In this document: in pieces, positions 7,756 through 15,962 of the stretch
Numbering within the stretch: the first letter of the stretch is position 1
How the letters are laid out: every line of letters starts with the position of its first letter
The notes under the pieces: model-generated
Database searches by the model: none
Told to the model about the DNA's origin: nothing
Seen by the model: only the letters and a program-made list of their open reading frames with translations
Translations under genes and position numbers: made by a program
NCBI GenBank assembly: GCA_018900975.1
Contig: JAHIFK010000190.1
Coordinates: 1-22,919, forward strand
Origin: Methanobacteriota archaeon
Lineage (GTDB): Archaea > Halobacteriota > Methanosarcinia > Methanosarcinales > Methanoperedenaceae
Direction: 5' to 3'
Length of the DNA: 22,919 bases

Positions 7756-9093
7756 TCAGATTTCAAGCACAGTCAGCAATCTCTCAATATCCTCCTCACC
7801 GCAGCATTCAGTCACGCAGTAAAGAGCAGCATTTCCAAGCTCAGGATACCATTTCCTGAGTGATAATCCGCCTGTTATCCCCTCTTTCAACAACTTTTTA
7901 TTTATCACTTCAGGATCATCCTCAGACACAGCCACAAACTCCCTGAAATGATGTGAATCAAAAATCGGCGCTCTCCAGCCTTTGATATCATTGATCCTTT
8001 CTGATACTTCTTTCGGCTTTTTAATCAGTAGAGCGCCAAGTTCCGAAAGACCGCCCGCTCCCATCCATGCTATATAGACAGCAGACGCAACGGCGTTCAG
8101 CGCATGATTCGTGGTGATATTGGAAGTAGCTTTCTGCCTTCTGATATGCTGTTCCCTTGTCTGGAGCGTCAGGACAAAACCCTGCCTGCCCTCTGCGTCG
8201 TGAGTCTCGCCCACGAGTCGTCCAGGCATGTCGCGTACATATTCTTTCTTGCATGCTATCACGCCAAGCTGTGACCCTCCGAAGCTGACAGGATTTCCTA
8301 AAGACTGCGCATCCCCTATCACGATATCAGCCCCGAACTCAGCAGGAGATCGAAGAACGCTAAGAGAGAGCATATCTGTCCCCAATACGAACAAGCTCCC
8401 GGCTTCATGCGCGATCTTTGAAACTTCTGGCGCTGTTTCATCTATAACGCCGAAAAAGTTAGGGCTTTCCATATAGACCATGCATGTATCCTTATTCACG
8501 ACACTCTTAATTTTTTCAATATCGAGCTGACCGCTTCCTTTTTCGTATCCAGCTTCGATAATGTTCAAACCTGCGCCTTTTATGTAGGTCTTTAGAACTT
8601 CCACCCTTGCGGGATGAGTTGTCTTCGTGATAATTATGTTGGGTCTATCTTTCCTGACGCGCGCCGCCATCAGCGCAGCCTCGCCAAGGGAGGTTGCCCA
8701 ATCGTATAAAGAAACATTGGATACATCCATTCCAGTGAGCTGGCAGATAAAAGTCTGGTATTCGAACAGCGCGCGAAGGAACCCCTGGCTTAACTCAGGC
8801 TGGTACTGGGTATATGAAGTAAAGAACTCGCTCCTTGAAATTATTGCTCTCACGGCAGCAGGAACATAGTGGTTATAGCAGCCCGCCCCAAGGAACATGG
8901 GATATGTTTTGTTCTGCCCAAGAATTGAACTCATCTCGCGCACTACTTCATTTTCGGATCTTCCGGGAAATGGCTCATTTTCATGGAACCGGACCTCTGC
9001 CGGAATATCTGCAAAAAGTTCATCCACCGAAGCAACGCCTATTTCCTCAAGCATCTGCTTTATCTCGTCTTGCGTATGCGGGATATAGGGCAT
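7756..9093 (-). CDS. gcvPA: Glycine dehydrogenase (decarboxylating) subunit 1
   Basis: 445 residues, the usual length of the alpha half of two-subunit P-protein. Characteristic stretches are PYIPHTQDEIKQML at the start, FLGAGCYNHYVPAAV, SYTQYQPELSQGFL and FEYQTFICQLTGMDVSN. P-protein decarboxylates glycine and passes aminomethyl to the lipoyl arm of GcvH. In the split enzyme the PLP-binding lysine is in GcvPB, so this subunit alone should not be active. It starts at ATG 9093 with GGAG about eight bases upstream and lies 13 bp after gcvH, clearly in the same operon. The next minus-strand sequence is a run of gene fragments, not gcvPB. Confidence 0.95.
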   Translation of the reverse strand: MPYIPHTQDEIKQMLEEIGVASVDELFADIPAEVRFHENEPFPGRSENEVVREMSSILGQNKTYPMFLGAGCYNHYVPAAVRAIISRSEFFTSYTQYQPELSQGFLRALFEYQTFICQLTGMDVSNVSLYDWATSLGEAALMAARVRKDRPNIIITKTTHPARVEVLKTYIKGAGLNIIEAGYEKGSGQLDIEKIKSVVNKDTCMVYMESPNFFGVIDETAPEVSKIAHEAGSLFVLGTDMLSLSVLRSPAEFGADIVIGDAQSLGNPVSFGGSQLGVIACKKEYVRDMPGRLVGETHDAEGRQGFVLTLQTREQHIRRQKATSNITTNHALNAVASAVYIAWMGAGGLSELGALLIKKPKEVSERINDIKGWRAPIFDSHHFREFVAVSEDDPEVINKKLLKEGITGGLSLRKWYPELGNAALYCVTECCGEEDIERLLTVLEI

Positions 9094-9106
9094 CTGTTCA
9101 CTCCAT

Positions 9107-9511
9107 TTATTTTACAAGATGATCCATGAGCTCAGAATATTCCCTGCCATTGAACAATTCGCTAAGTTCACTTTTATTGCTCATTTTGACTTTGACCATC
9201 CATCCCTCGCCATAGGGGTCAGTATTGACAAGTTCAGGGCTCTCTTCAAGTTTGCTGTTGACCTCGATGACCTCGCCACTGACAGGTGACAGTACGGCAT
9301 TTACTGCTTTTGTGGACTCTACATAACCAAGATCTTTCTGGACCGTAAGTTTATCCCCGACTTTCGGAAGTTCCACGAACACAACATTCTTTAACTCTTT
9401 CTGGGCATAGTCCGTAATACCGATCACAGCGATATTGTCTTCGATGCGCGCCCATTCATGCTCTTCAGAATAATACAGCCCGTCCCTGACTTCCATTTTG
9501 GATCCGTTCAT
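9107..9511 (-). CDS. gcvH: Glycine cleavage system H protein
   Basis: 134 residues. It carries the aminomethyl group on a lipoylated lysine, K68 in the conserved ESTKAVNAVLSPVSGEV segment. EEHEW near residue 16 is typical of the N-terminus and YGEGWMVKV of the C-terminus. The ATG at 9511 overlaps the gcvT stop (ATGA) with a purine-rich GGGAAG upstream. An ATG five codons in (9496) would give the more usual start MEVRDGLYYSEEHEW and is also possible. No lipoate-attachment gene is in the window. Confidence 0.95.
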   Translation of the reverse strand: MNGSKMEVRDGLYYSEEHEWARIEDNIAVIGITDYAQKELKNVVFVELPKVGDKLTVQKDLGYVESTKAVNAVLSPVSGEVIEVNSKLEESPELVNTDPYGEGWMVKVKMSNKSELSELFNGREYSELMDHLVK

Positions 9512-10617
9512 TTTCTTCCCTCCAGAAAAGGTAGTTTTACAACTATTCCATTATAGGTCTTATTCCTTATAACTATCCCGATCTTTGTATCCGGGAGAGC
9601 ATATTCAGGTTTCACGTATCCGAGCCCGATGCCTGCGCCGAGCATGGGTGAGTTCGTGCCGCTTGTCACTACGCCAATTTTTTCACCGCTGCTTCCAACT
9701 ATGTCATAGCCGTGCCTTGGTATCCCGCGCTCAAGTTTTATGCCTGCAAATTTCTTTTCCACGCCCTGCTCCTTTATTTTCAGCAATGCATCCTTTCCTG
9801 TGAAGTCTTTGCTCCATTTCACAGCCCATTCCAATCCAGCCTCAAGCGGATTGTTCTCATCCGATATATCCAACCCTGAAAGTATGTATCCCATTTCAAG
9901 CCGCAGCGTGTCGCGGGCGCCAAGACCAATGGGTTTGATATCTTTGCCTCCAGAGTCCATGATCGACTGCCACAGATGCATAGCATCTTCAGAGCGTGAA
10001 TATATCTCAAAACCATCCTCACCAGTATAACCTGAACGGGTGATATACGTGTCAATACCAGACACTTTTCTATTAGCGCCGCTCCAGAACCTGATCTCAT
10101 CAAGATCTTCAGATATTGAGGAAAGTATATCATTCGATCCTGGACCCTGAAGCGCGAGTGTTGCGATATCGCAGGTAACATCCTCTACCCCCACCCCTTC
10201 AGGCGTGTGGTCTTCCAGCCATTTCATAAGGATCTCTTTCCTGGAGGTATTGGTCACGAGGAAATAGTGGTCTTCTCTCCTTATTATGACGATATCATCA
10301 ACAATGGTGCCGTCATCCCTGCATACGACCGAGTATTTCATGCCGTTAATGGGAAGTTTTGATATGTCGTTGGTGGAGAGGTTTTGCAGGAAATCAAATG
10401 CTCTGTCTCCTCTGACATTCAATTTATTCATGTGAGATACATCGAAAAGTCCGGCAGAGCCCCTTACTGCTTTATGCTCCCCGATGATATCCGAGTATTC
10501 AACAGACATCTCCCATCCATGAAATTCTATCATCCTGGCGCCCAGACTGATATGAGTTGAGTATAACGGCGTTCGCAGAATTCCTGTTTCCCCTCTGTTG
10601 CATGTCTCCGAGTTCAT
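9508..10617 (-). CDS. gcvT: Aminomethyltransferase, glycine cleavage T protein
   Basis: 369 residues. It transfers the aminomethyl carbon from GcvH to tetrahydrofolate, giving methylene-THF and ammonia. Family marks: RTPLYSTHISLGARM at the start, LFDVSHM near 58-63, DDGTIVDD (D101/D102, the region of the catalytic Asp), GYTGEDGFEIY at 196-206 and GARDTLRLEMGY at 233-244. First gene of the operon, with a TATA-like element about 30 bp upstream and almost no leader. Use of H4F rather than methanopterin fits GlyA, FolD and PurN further along the window. Confidence 0.95.
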   Translation of the reverse strand: MNSETCNRGETGILRTPLYSTHISLGARMIEFHGWEMSVEYSDIIGEHKAVRGSAGLFDVSHMNKLNVRGDRAFDFLQNLSTNDISKLPINGMKYSVVCRDDGTIVDDIVIIRREDHYFLVTNTSRKEILMKWLEDHTPEGVGVEDVTCDIATLALQGPGSNDILSSISEDLDEIRFWSGANRKVSGIDTYITRSGYTGEDGFEIYSRSEDAMHLWQSIMDSGGKDIKPIGLGARDTLRLEMGYILSGLDISDENNPLEAGLEWAVKWSKDFTGKDALLKIKEQGVEKKFAGIKLERGIPRHGYDIVGSSGEKIGVVTSGTNSPMLGAGIGLGYVKPEYALPDTKIGIVIRNKTYNGIVVKLPFLEGRK

Positions 10618-10640
10618 GATGTATTATCTGTTTGGTTCAT

Positions 10641-10653
10641 CTTATATTTATTT
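10641..10653 (-). promoter_or_regulatory. Promoter of the gcvT-gcvH-gcvPA operon
   Basis: On the minus strand AAATAAATATAAG is centred about 30 bp before the gcvT ATG. Archaeal initiation about 25 bp downstream would give a leader of only a few bases. No separate promoter is evident before gcvH or gcvPA. Confidence 0.55.
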
Positions 10654-11460
10654 CTCGAATGGAAGCTTGTATTTGGGGGCTCAAGTCGAATGCTTTTATT
10701 TTGTTTTTTTAAAATAGTTGTCATATCTCGAAGCGCATGATTTAATATTGATGAAAGATAGAGAGATGTTAAGTTTACCATGATATACCATATCGTGTCA
10801 AAACGCTATTTACAGGCCTCGTACATCGTACTGGGTATACCGTCGGTGACTGTTCGCTATAGGCATTCTTATGCTCCTTTTGAGAAATGAGTGAATTGTA
10901 ACTTTAATTTTTAGTTCATTACCCTTTGCCATTTCTGTAGATTCATCAAGTTTCATTAGTTATCATTTAGTCTGAGAAAGAAATACTTAAATGCTTTGAT
11001 TTGTCGTAACATCTGGTGTTCAGCCATTCAATCCTGTTGACCATGAAACTGATATTAAAATTTTCCGAAATTGTCTTCCCTTTATTGCAAATTAAGGCGT
11101 TTATTGTAAAAAGCCATAATTTTTCTATATTTTATTGATATTTAATTATAAATAAAATTTAAATAAGTATTATGGGGTTTAGCATACTGAAAAATCATTA
11201 TAACTTAATAAATTTTAATGTAACTAAAAAGAGTCAGTGAAAATCCGCATGATCCGTGTCATCCGTGTTCTCATTTCAAACCAAACCTGAAAAACATGGT
11301 AAATTAATAACTATCAAAATAACTGTACATAGCAAGCATGTTAAATTCCTTAACCGATGACGGATGATATCATATTAAACTCATGTTTCAAAGAAACGTG
11401 AATTTCCTCTAATTTTTTAGATAGAATCGTTATGCTTTGACCACCCTGCCGTTTTGGATC
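10654..11460. other. AT-rich intergenic region between gcvT and the IS remnant
   Basis: About 0.8 kb without a supported gene. Short frames exist, for example 37 codons at 10780-10890 and 31 codons from 11043, but none has a ribosome binding site or recognisable family. They may be decayed coding sequence. It contains the tandem 9-nt repeat at 11243-11269. No tRNA, CRISPR repeat or clear riboswitch was seen. Confidence 0.5.
11243..11269 (+). repeat. Three tandem 9-nt units, consensus ATCCGTGTC
   Basis: ATCCGCATG, ATCCGTGTC and ATCCGTGTT follow one another without a gap. Words of this kind (ATCCGTGT repeated) recur in intergenic DNA of many prokaryotes (recollection). It lies about 190 bp left of the IS remnant. 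Confidence 0.55.
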
Positions 11461-13180
11461 TGTATGGCCTAACTTTTTAATTCACAATATTGGTTTAATT
11501 GATATTGATTTTTCCAAAACATATTTCTATATGTATGGCCTAATTAGTAAATAATGTCTTCACTCAAAAAGAAAATAATTAAAGGACATATATATTGGTA
11601 TGCTGTTGAAATGGCAAGAATTAATGGGAAACCAAAACAAGTCTGGCAAATGTACCTTGGCACTGCAGAAAAGATAATTGAAGTGATGAAAGGTTCAGAA
11701 GATAAACCCTATGCAAGATTCAAATCTTTCCAGTATGGCAAAATCGCAGCAATGCTGCAAATAAGTGAAGAACTAAAATTCATCGAAATCGTAAATAAAC
11801 ATACAGCTAAGAAATCAATAGCTGGATTAACGGTAGGAGAATATCTTTTACTGGATATAATTGGAAAAAGCAGTAGTGTCTCAAGTGAAAATGGTCTGGA
11901 AGAGTGGTTTAAAAATTCTGCTCTTTCAATATTGTGGAAATTCCCTCATAAACTATCATGCCAAAATTTTCTGAATAAAACCATCTATCCTTTATCTTGA
12001 TGAATCAAATTGGTTTACATATTGCAATAATTATAATAATAAAAGTGATTTATTAAAAAAAGGATTCAATAAAAAACATCGATATGATAAGAATCAAGTC
12101 GGTGTGGCATTAGTTACGAATGAGGATAATATTCCTTTTATGCACGAAACTTATGCTGGGAACATACATGATTCAACCGAATTTCCAGAGTTGATAGACG
12201 GTATAGTTAATTATCTGACAGATTTAAAAATAAATACAGAAGATATCACTCTTGTTTTTGATAAAGGTAATAATTCCACAGATAATATTGGAAAGTTAAT
12301 CTCCAAAATGAGTTTTGTAGCATCCGCAAAATTTGACCAGGCAGAAGACCTTTTGGAGATTCCTCTTGAAGATTATAAACATATTTATACTAATTCAAAA
12401 AATCACGAAATATATGGATATAGAACAAAATATACTTTTTTTGGAAAAGAATTCACTACAATAGTCACATATAATAAGGCAACATACACACTTCAGAAAG
12501 AAAGTTATCTCTCAAGAAAAGCTAAGATCCTTGAAAAAATGACTGATCTAAAAAGACGATTGGAAAGCAATCGAGGGAAGGAAAGAGATAAAAGCAGTGT
12601 GGAGCGAGAGATTTCAGATATAATAATAAAGGATTTCAGATCAATAATTGGCTATGAAGTTAGCGATATTCCTAAAGGAAAGAAGAAACCAAAAATTAAA
12701 TTCTGGAATAGAAAAAATAATGAAGAGAAACGTGAAAAGAGCTTTGGTAAATTGATAATTTTTACTGACAAATCAGAATGGCATTCCAAAAAAATCGTTC
12801 AGACATATAAAAATAAATATCTTGTAGAAGATGATTTCAAATTATTGAATGATGAACTCCTGGTGCCAATAGGGCCAATATATCATAGAAAAGATTTTAA
12901 TATCAGAGTTCATGTTTTTTTGGCAATTGTTGGTTTACTTTTTTACAGATATCTTGCATGGAAAACTAAACGATTCAATCTAACATTGAAAAAGCTCATT
13001 GACAATTTATCTCAAATAAGGATTGCACTGGTAATAGATAAAACTTCGAATAAATCTGATATAGTTGTTGAAGAAATGACTTCCATTCAAGCTTCATTGT
13101 TTTCATTTCTGAATTTGGGGAAATATATAGACGTATCCACAAAACAAGTACAGTAGGACTAATCTTTTGTTAGGCTAACA
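11461..13180 (+). mobile_element. IS1634-like insertion sequence, decayed
   Basis: A broken DDE transposase (11554-13156) is bounded on the left by TGTATGGCCTAAC (11461-11473) and on the right by GTTAGGCTAACA (13169-13180). Read inward the right end is TGTTAGCCTAAC, an imperfect inverted match. TGTATGGCCTAA occurs a second time at 11532-11543, just before the transposase start, so the true left boundary is uncertain. No convincing target-site duplication is visible. It is AT-richer than the flanking housekeeping genes. Confidence 0.6.
11554..13156 (+). pseudogene. IS1634-family (IS4 superfamily) transposase, disrupted
   Basis: The N-terminal piece (11554-12000, 148 codons) has the family opening GHIYWYAVEMARINGKPKQ and ends after WKFPHKLSCQNFLN. 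The frame then switches: from about 11985 another frame reads ILYLDESNWFTYCNN, probably the strand with the first catalytic Asp, then HRYDKNQVGVALVTNE and HETYAGNIHDSTEF. This second frame continues to the end (an apparent start at 12104 is internal) and includes FDKGNNS, with the second Asp region, and YRKKY-like positions such as YKNKYLVEDDFKLL carrying the Glu. About 20-30 residues seem missing at the switch, so one deletion of a length not divisible by three could explain both defects. It is not expected to be active. Confidence 0.8.
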
Positions 13181-13254
13181 GGAATGCAGTCAATCGATCT
13201 TGAAAAATTGACATCTTTGAATGATGAGTTAAATTGCTGAAAACAATGGATATG

Positions 13255-13311
13255 GACAGGATTTTACAGGATAAATGATCCACCATATCCCGTTAATCCT
13301 GTAATCCTGTC
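13255..13311. repeat. Inverted repeat of ACAGGATT/AATCCTGT words
   Basis: Left arm GACAGGATTTTACAGGAT (13255-13272) pairs with right arm AATCCTGTAATCCTGTC (13295-13311). Each arm is itself two tandem copies of an eight- to nine-base word. The loop is about 22 bases. It lies just 3' of rnp4 (which ends at 13321 on the minus strand) and 75 bp right of the IS remnant, and could be an rnp4 terminator or a mobile intergenic repeat. Confidence 0.65.
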
Positions 13312-13320
13312 GAAAATCGA

Positions 13321-13620
13321 TCAGTAAGGTTTGCGCATCTGTTTTCCGCACGCAAGGCACGTTGTAGATATATGCGTCCCCTGAAGCCTTGTGCGAGCAG
13401 TCGCGCCCTGGACTAAATATGAGTGGCAATGCCTGCACATCTGACGTTTCAACTCTGGCGGCATCCTGACTCGGTATCTCATCCCAATGCGCCTTGCAAG
13501 CTGCACGTACCTGTCACTGCGTTCAGGATGCATCCTGAATTCTAAAGATGCAAGATCGAACAGCCGGAGGATGCGCTCGAATGCCATGTCCTTAGCCCAG
13601 TCTTTTTGTTTTTTGCGCAT
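13321..13620 (-). CDS. rnp4: Ribonuclease P protein component 4 (Rpp21/Rpr2 family)
   Basis: 99 residues from the ATG at 13620. The open frame extends further upstream, but that extension is not family-like. It is a subunit of archaeal RNase P that supports 5' maturation of tRNA. The N-terminal helices (MRKKQKDWAKDMAFERIL) are followed by YVQLARRIGMRYRVRMP and a zinc ribbon with two Cys pairs, CRHC and CLAC, around the basic strand ARTRLQG, ending near the C-terminus. Length matches the family. A TATA-like TTTTTTATATG 24 bp upstream suggests a leaderless message. This is a strong archaeal marker for the window. Confidence 0.92.
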   Translation of the reverse strand: MRKKQKDWAKDMAFERILRLFDLASLEFRMHPERSDRYVQLARRIGMRYRVRMPPELKRQMCRHCHSYLVQGATARTRLQGTHISTTCLACGKQMRKPY

Positions 13621-13639
13621 GGCGGGATAATGGCAGGGA

Positions 13640-13650
13640 CATATAAAAAA
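13640..13650 (-). promoter_or_regulatory. TATA element for rnp4
   Basis: TTTTTTATATG on the minus strand is centred about 24 bp before the rnp4 ATG, the spacing expected for a leaderless archaeal transcript. The same AT-rich block may also serve the plus-strand ORF to its right. Confidence 0.5.
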
Positions 13651-13652
13651 CT

Positions 13653-14033
13653 TTGGTGTTACTTGTTCTGAACGAAAATCTATTGTGTATTCATAATCTG
13701 GATAAAATATTAATACACGATATCTATATCCTGATAGAATGGGAAGGTACTCCTGAATGGAATGACCGGATATCATTGTATTTTGAACAGGATGGAAGAG
13801 TTCAGGATTTCAACCTTGGCACAGGTGTGGCAGATAATTATTATCAGGGGGTTTCCTCATACGGTCCTGAATCATTCCGTGACGCGCACTTTGAAGATGG
13901 TTATACTGTAAGTGAGACCCAGAATGGCAACCTGAAGAGCGGCTATGCAGATGGTATCTGGCCTCCTGATGCGGATATTTATGAACCCAGGACATGGGGA
14001 AATATGACGATCGTTGATAAAAAGAAAAATTAA
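13653..14033 (+). CDS. Unidentified 126-codon ORF, start uncertain
   Basis: The C-terminal 100 residues look like genuine protein: acidic and aromatic, with FNLGTGVADNYYQGVSS, FRDAHFEDGYTVSETQNG and a WPPDADIYEPRTWGNM stretch. The first 30 codons are less convincing. An in-frame TAA at 13644 limits the start to TTG/GTG at 13653/13656 or a later TTG (13683), and none has a ribosome binding site. The 5' end overlaps the rnp4 promoter. It may be the 3' remnant of a longer gene cut by the rearrangement that placed rnp4 here. It ends 15 bp before the DUF4013 gene. I do not recognise the family. Confidence 0.5.
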   Translation: MVLLVLNENLLCIHNLDKILIHDIYILIEWEGTPEWNDRISLYFEQDGRVQDFNLGTGVADNYYQGVSSYGPESFRDAHFEDGYTVSETQNGNLKSGYADGIWPPDADIYEPRTWGNMTIVDKKKN

Positions 14034-14048
14034 TAAAAAGGTAGAAAT

Positions 14049-14776
14049 ATGGTTGCTGATATTGAAAAAACAATAAAATACCCTCTGAATTTCAAGCCCC
14101 TGTTTATCCTGGGAATGATATTTTTAATAATAATCGTACTTTCCTTCGTTCCGATGTTTTATTTTGGACCCAAAGCAGCAAAAGAGAGCGCTGCCTCGGA
14201 ATTTTTTACGATCACTATGGTATTTTATATTTTATCCCTGGTGGCTTCAATGGTTCTTATCTCCTTATTCCTTGGCGGATATTTGATACGAGTTTCAAGG
14301 AGCATGCTGGCAGGGAACCTCGAAAAAGCTCCAGAGCTTAACAGGATCGGCGATCTTTTTGCAGATGGTCTGAAATTCATTGTCATCGGTTTTGTATATG
14401 CCATACCGCCGATGATAATCGCTATTCTGGCAGTAGTAATTTTCAATTTCTGAGTCTCTTTTTAATGCTTTTTCTAATTCCCCTGTTCTATGTATTTCAA
14501 TTGGGAGGTGTGCGTCTTGCACACACGAATTCCCTCAGTAAAGCCCTTGACATCCCCTTTATATATTCCATGGTTTTCAACAATTTGAAGGAATTCTCAC
14601 TCAGTATTTTCTTTTCTTTCGTTGCATCTTTAGTATTTTCCATTGCCAGCATCCTTATCGTTACTTACCCGTTCCTCATAGTTGCCACCTATGTGGCTAT
14701 GCAGTATGTTTTCACAATATTTTATATGGAGGCCACACAAAAGCAGGTTGAAAATATTCCGCAACAGGTGTATTGA
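14049..14776 (+). pseudogene. DUF4013 membrane protein split by a one-base frameshift
   Basis: Two adjacent frames cover one DUF4013 protein. The first (14049-14453) has membrane segments near residues 17-37 and 55-80, then the DUF4013 core YLIRVSRSMLAGN, PELNRIGDLFADGLKF, and a third hydrophobic segment. The second frame is open from before 14438 and continues FLSLFLMLFLIPLFYVF, then RLAHTNSLSKALDI and two more membrane helices to 14776. Joining them at about 14420-14450 gives roughly 242 residues, the normal size, with no missing segment, so a single missing base suffices. The change could be a real mutation or a sequencing error in the nearby T runs. AGGT lies eight bases before the first ATG. 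Function unknown. Confidence 0.7.
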
Positions 14777-14803
14777 TAACGAACTAAGAGAATTGATATA
14801 ACG

Positions 14804-14819
14804 GGAATGTTTATATTCC
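14804..14819 (+). promoter_or_regulatory. Promoter of the 219-residue protein, TATA within a dyad
   Basis: GTTTATATT is centred about 28 bp before the ATG at 14841, indicating an almost leaderless message. The TATA box is flanked by GGAAT (14804-14808) and ATTCC (14815-14819), a five-base inverted repeat that might bind a repressor, though it is short enough to be chance. Confidence 0.45.
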
Positions 14820-14840
14820 TTCGAGCATAAGGATTGAACC

Positions 14841-15500
14841 ATGGCAGAGTTAGGCAAGATCGAAAAACCAGAAGCTAACAGCTTCAAAGAAAACCGTAAA
14901 CTATATGTTGTGCCCACGCTTCCTTTTGAAGAACTGTCTCAGGAAATGGATATCGACAGGGCGAAGGTGGAAAGATTCTGGGGCGAGGTAAGGGAAAAGA
15001 TAGAATATTTCAGGTCAACCTGCGGAAGCATCAGCATGGTATATGTTGAAGGCATGGACGAGGATGAGACAAAAGGCATTGAATTCTTTGAGAGGTTAGG
15101 GAAAGAGAGCAATCATTACAAATTCCTGAAGACCCTGACAGATGCAGGCGCAAAGCTCAAGGGGATCGACAGTATCACGTCCCTCAGGCAGGCTAAGCTC
15201 CTTTATGATGAATATTCAATATCGTTCTCTCCTGAGACAGAGGAAATCCATAAGGGCTTCTATGGTAAGGACATCGATTTTAATAAATGGAGAGAATACC
15301 TGGCAAAAAAGATACAGGAAACACAGGATGGTATCGGAAAACATGCTACCGGGATAATAAACGAACTGCCTGAGAATACTAACGGCGTGTTGATATTCAC
15401 AGACGGAAGACCTATAGAATATCCAGGCGGCATTGATGTATTCCAGATAAGACCGCCGGCTTTTGATGAACTCTCAAAGTTGTTAAGGGATAAAATGTGA
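14841..15500 (+). CDS. Conserved-looking protein of unknown function, 219 residues
   Basis: A soluble, charged protein with no signal peptide or membrane segment. The N-terminal third is helical and contains an ERFWGEVREKIEYF stretch. YVEGMDEDE near residue 72 looks like a strand ending in acidic residues. The C-terminal part has GVLIFTDGRPIEYPGG at about 187-202, followed by VFQIRPPAFDEL. The pattern, with strands ending in acidic residues and a late TDGRP loop, suggests an alpha/beta fold, but I cannot name a family. It has its own promoter and is followed 39 bp later by a transporter gene on the same strand. Confidence 0.75.
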   Translation: MAELGKIEKPEANSFKENRKLYVVPTLPFEELSQEMDIDRAKVERFWGEVREKIEYFRSTCGSISMVYVEGMDEDETKGIEFFERLGKESNHYKFLKTLTDAGAKLKGIDSITSLRQAKLLYDEYSISFSPETEEIHKGFYGKDIDFNKWREYLAKKIQETQDGIGKHATGIINELPENTNGVLIFTDGRPIEYPGGIDVFQIRPPAFDELSKLLRDKM

Positions 15501-15503
15501 AGT

Positions 15504-15515
15504 AATCTTTATCAT
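15504..15515 (+). promoter_or_regulatory. Possible TATA element for the EamA-type transporter
   Basis: AATCTTTATCAT lies about 31 bp before the ATG at 15540, in the short gap after the preceding gene. This fits an independent promoter with a short leader. Confidence 0.35.
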
Positions 15516-15539
15516 TTCACGGGTTCTTCTATCTATTCT

Positions 15540-15959
15540 ATGAATTGGATCATTTATGCTGTAGCATGCGTAATCCTCTACGGGATCATGCAATTCTTTA
15601 TCAAACTTTCATCTACAGGCAACAACCCTGTGGCATCCTCTATGGTCTTTGTCACTGCGCAATTCATTGCACAGATACTCCTGGGAGCGTATTTTCTCAC
15701 TAAAAGTGATTTCAATATGGATATGAACAGCATAAAATACGGGATAGCAGGAGGTATCGCCGCTGCTGTCGCAACAATAATTTTCTTCCTTGCACTTGAG
15801 AGCGGTCCATTATCGAAAGTTTCACCAATTGTGAACATGAGCCTACTTGTAAGCGTGCTGCTGGGTGTGGTCATTCTGGGTGAAGCAGTGAACATAAGGG
15901 TCGCAGCAGGTGTGGTTTTTGCTATAGCGAGCATATTCCTTCTGACGAACGGGAATTGA
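15540..15959 (+). CDS. Half-size EamA/DMT-type membrane transporter
   Basis: 139 residues with four or five hydrophobic helices and a single EamA repeat, where full drug/metabolite transporters have two. The opening NWIIYAVACVILYGIMQFF, the central SGPLSKVSPIVNMSLLVSVLLG and the end GEAVNIRVAAGVVFAIASIFLL match the EamA pattern, including the acidic LGE near the start of the last helices. Single-repeat members work as dimers, like small multidrug resistance proteins. Substrate unknown. It precedes thiC by 177 bp, but a folded element and a separate thiC promoter lie between them, so thiamine-precursor transport is only a guess. Confidence 0.8.
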   Translation: MNWIIYAVACVILYGIMQFFIKLSSTGNNPVASSMVFVTAQFIAQILLGAYFLTKSDFNMDMNSIKYGIAGGIAAAVATIIFFLALESGPLSKVSPIVNMSLLVSVLLGVVILGEAVNIRVAAGVVFAIASIFLLTNGN

Positions 15960-15962
15960 AAA

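Noticed and set aside
10780..10890. 37-codon ORF with a GIPSVTVRYRHSYAPFE stretch faintly like an M42 peptidase end
   Set aside because: Too short, no ribosome binding site, and the similarity rests on a few residues recalled from memory.
12104..13156. Independent 350-residue protein starting at GTG 12104
   Set aside because: The same frame is open upstream to about 11985 and encodes the first catalytic region of the transposase, so it is the second half of a broken gene.
11455..13186. Target-site duplication around the IS remnant
   Set aside because: GGATC on the left and GGAAT on the right share only three bases; not convincing.
13621..13776. N-terminal extension of RNase P component 4 by 52 residues
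   Set aside because: The extension runs through the promoter, is not family-like, and the ATG at 13620 gives the standard 99-residue protein.
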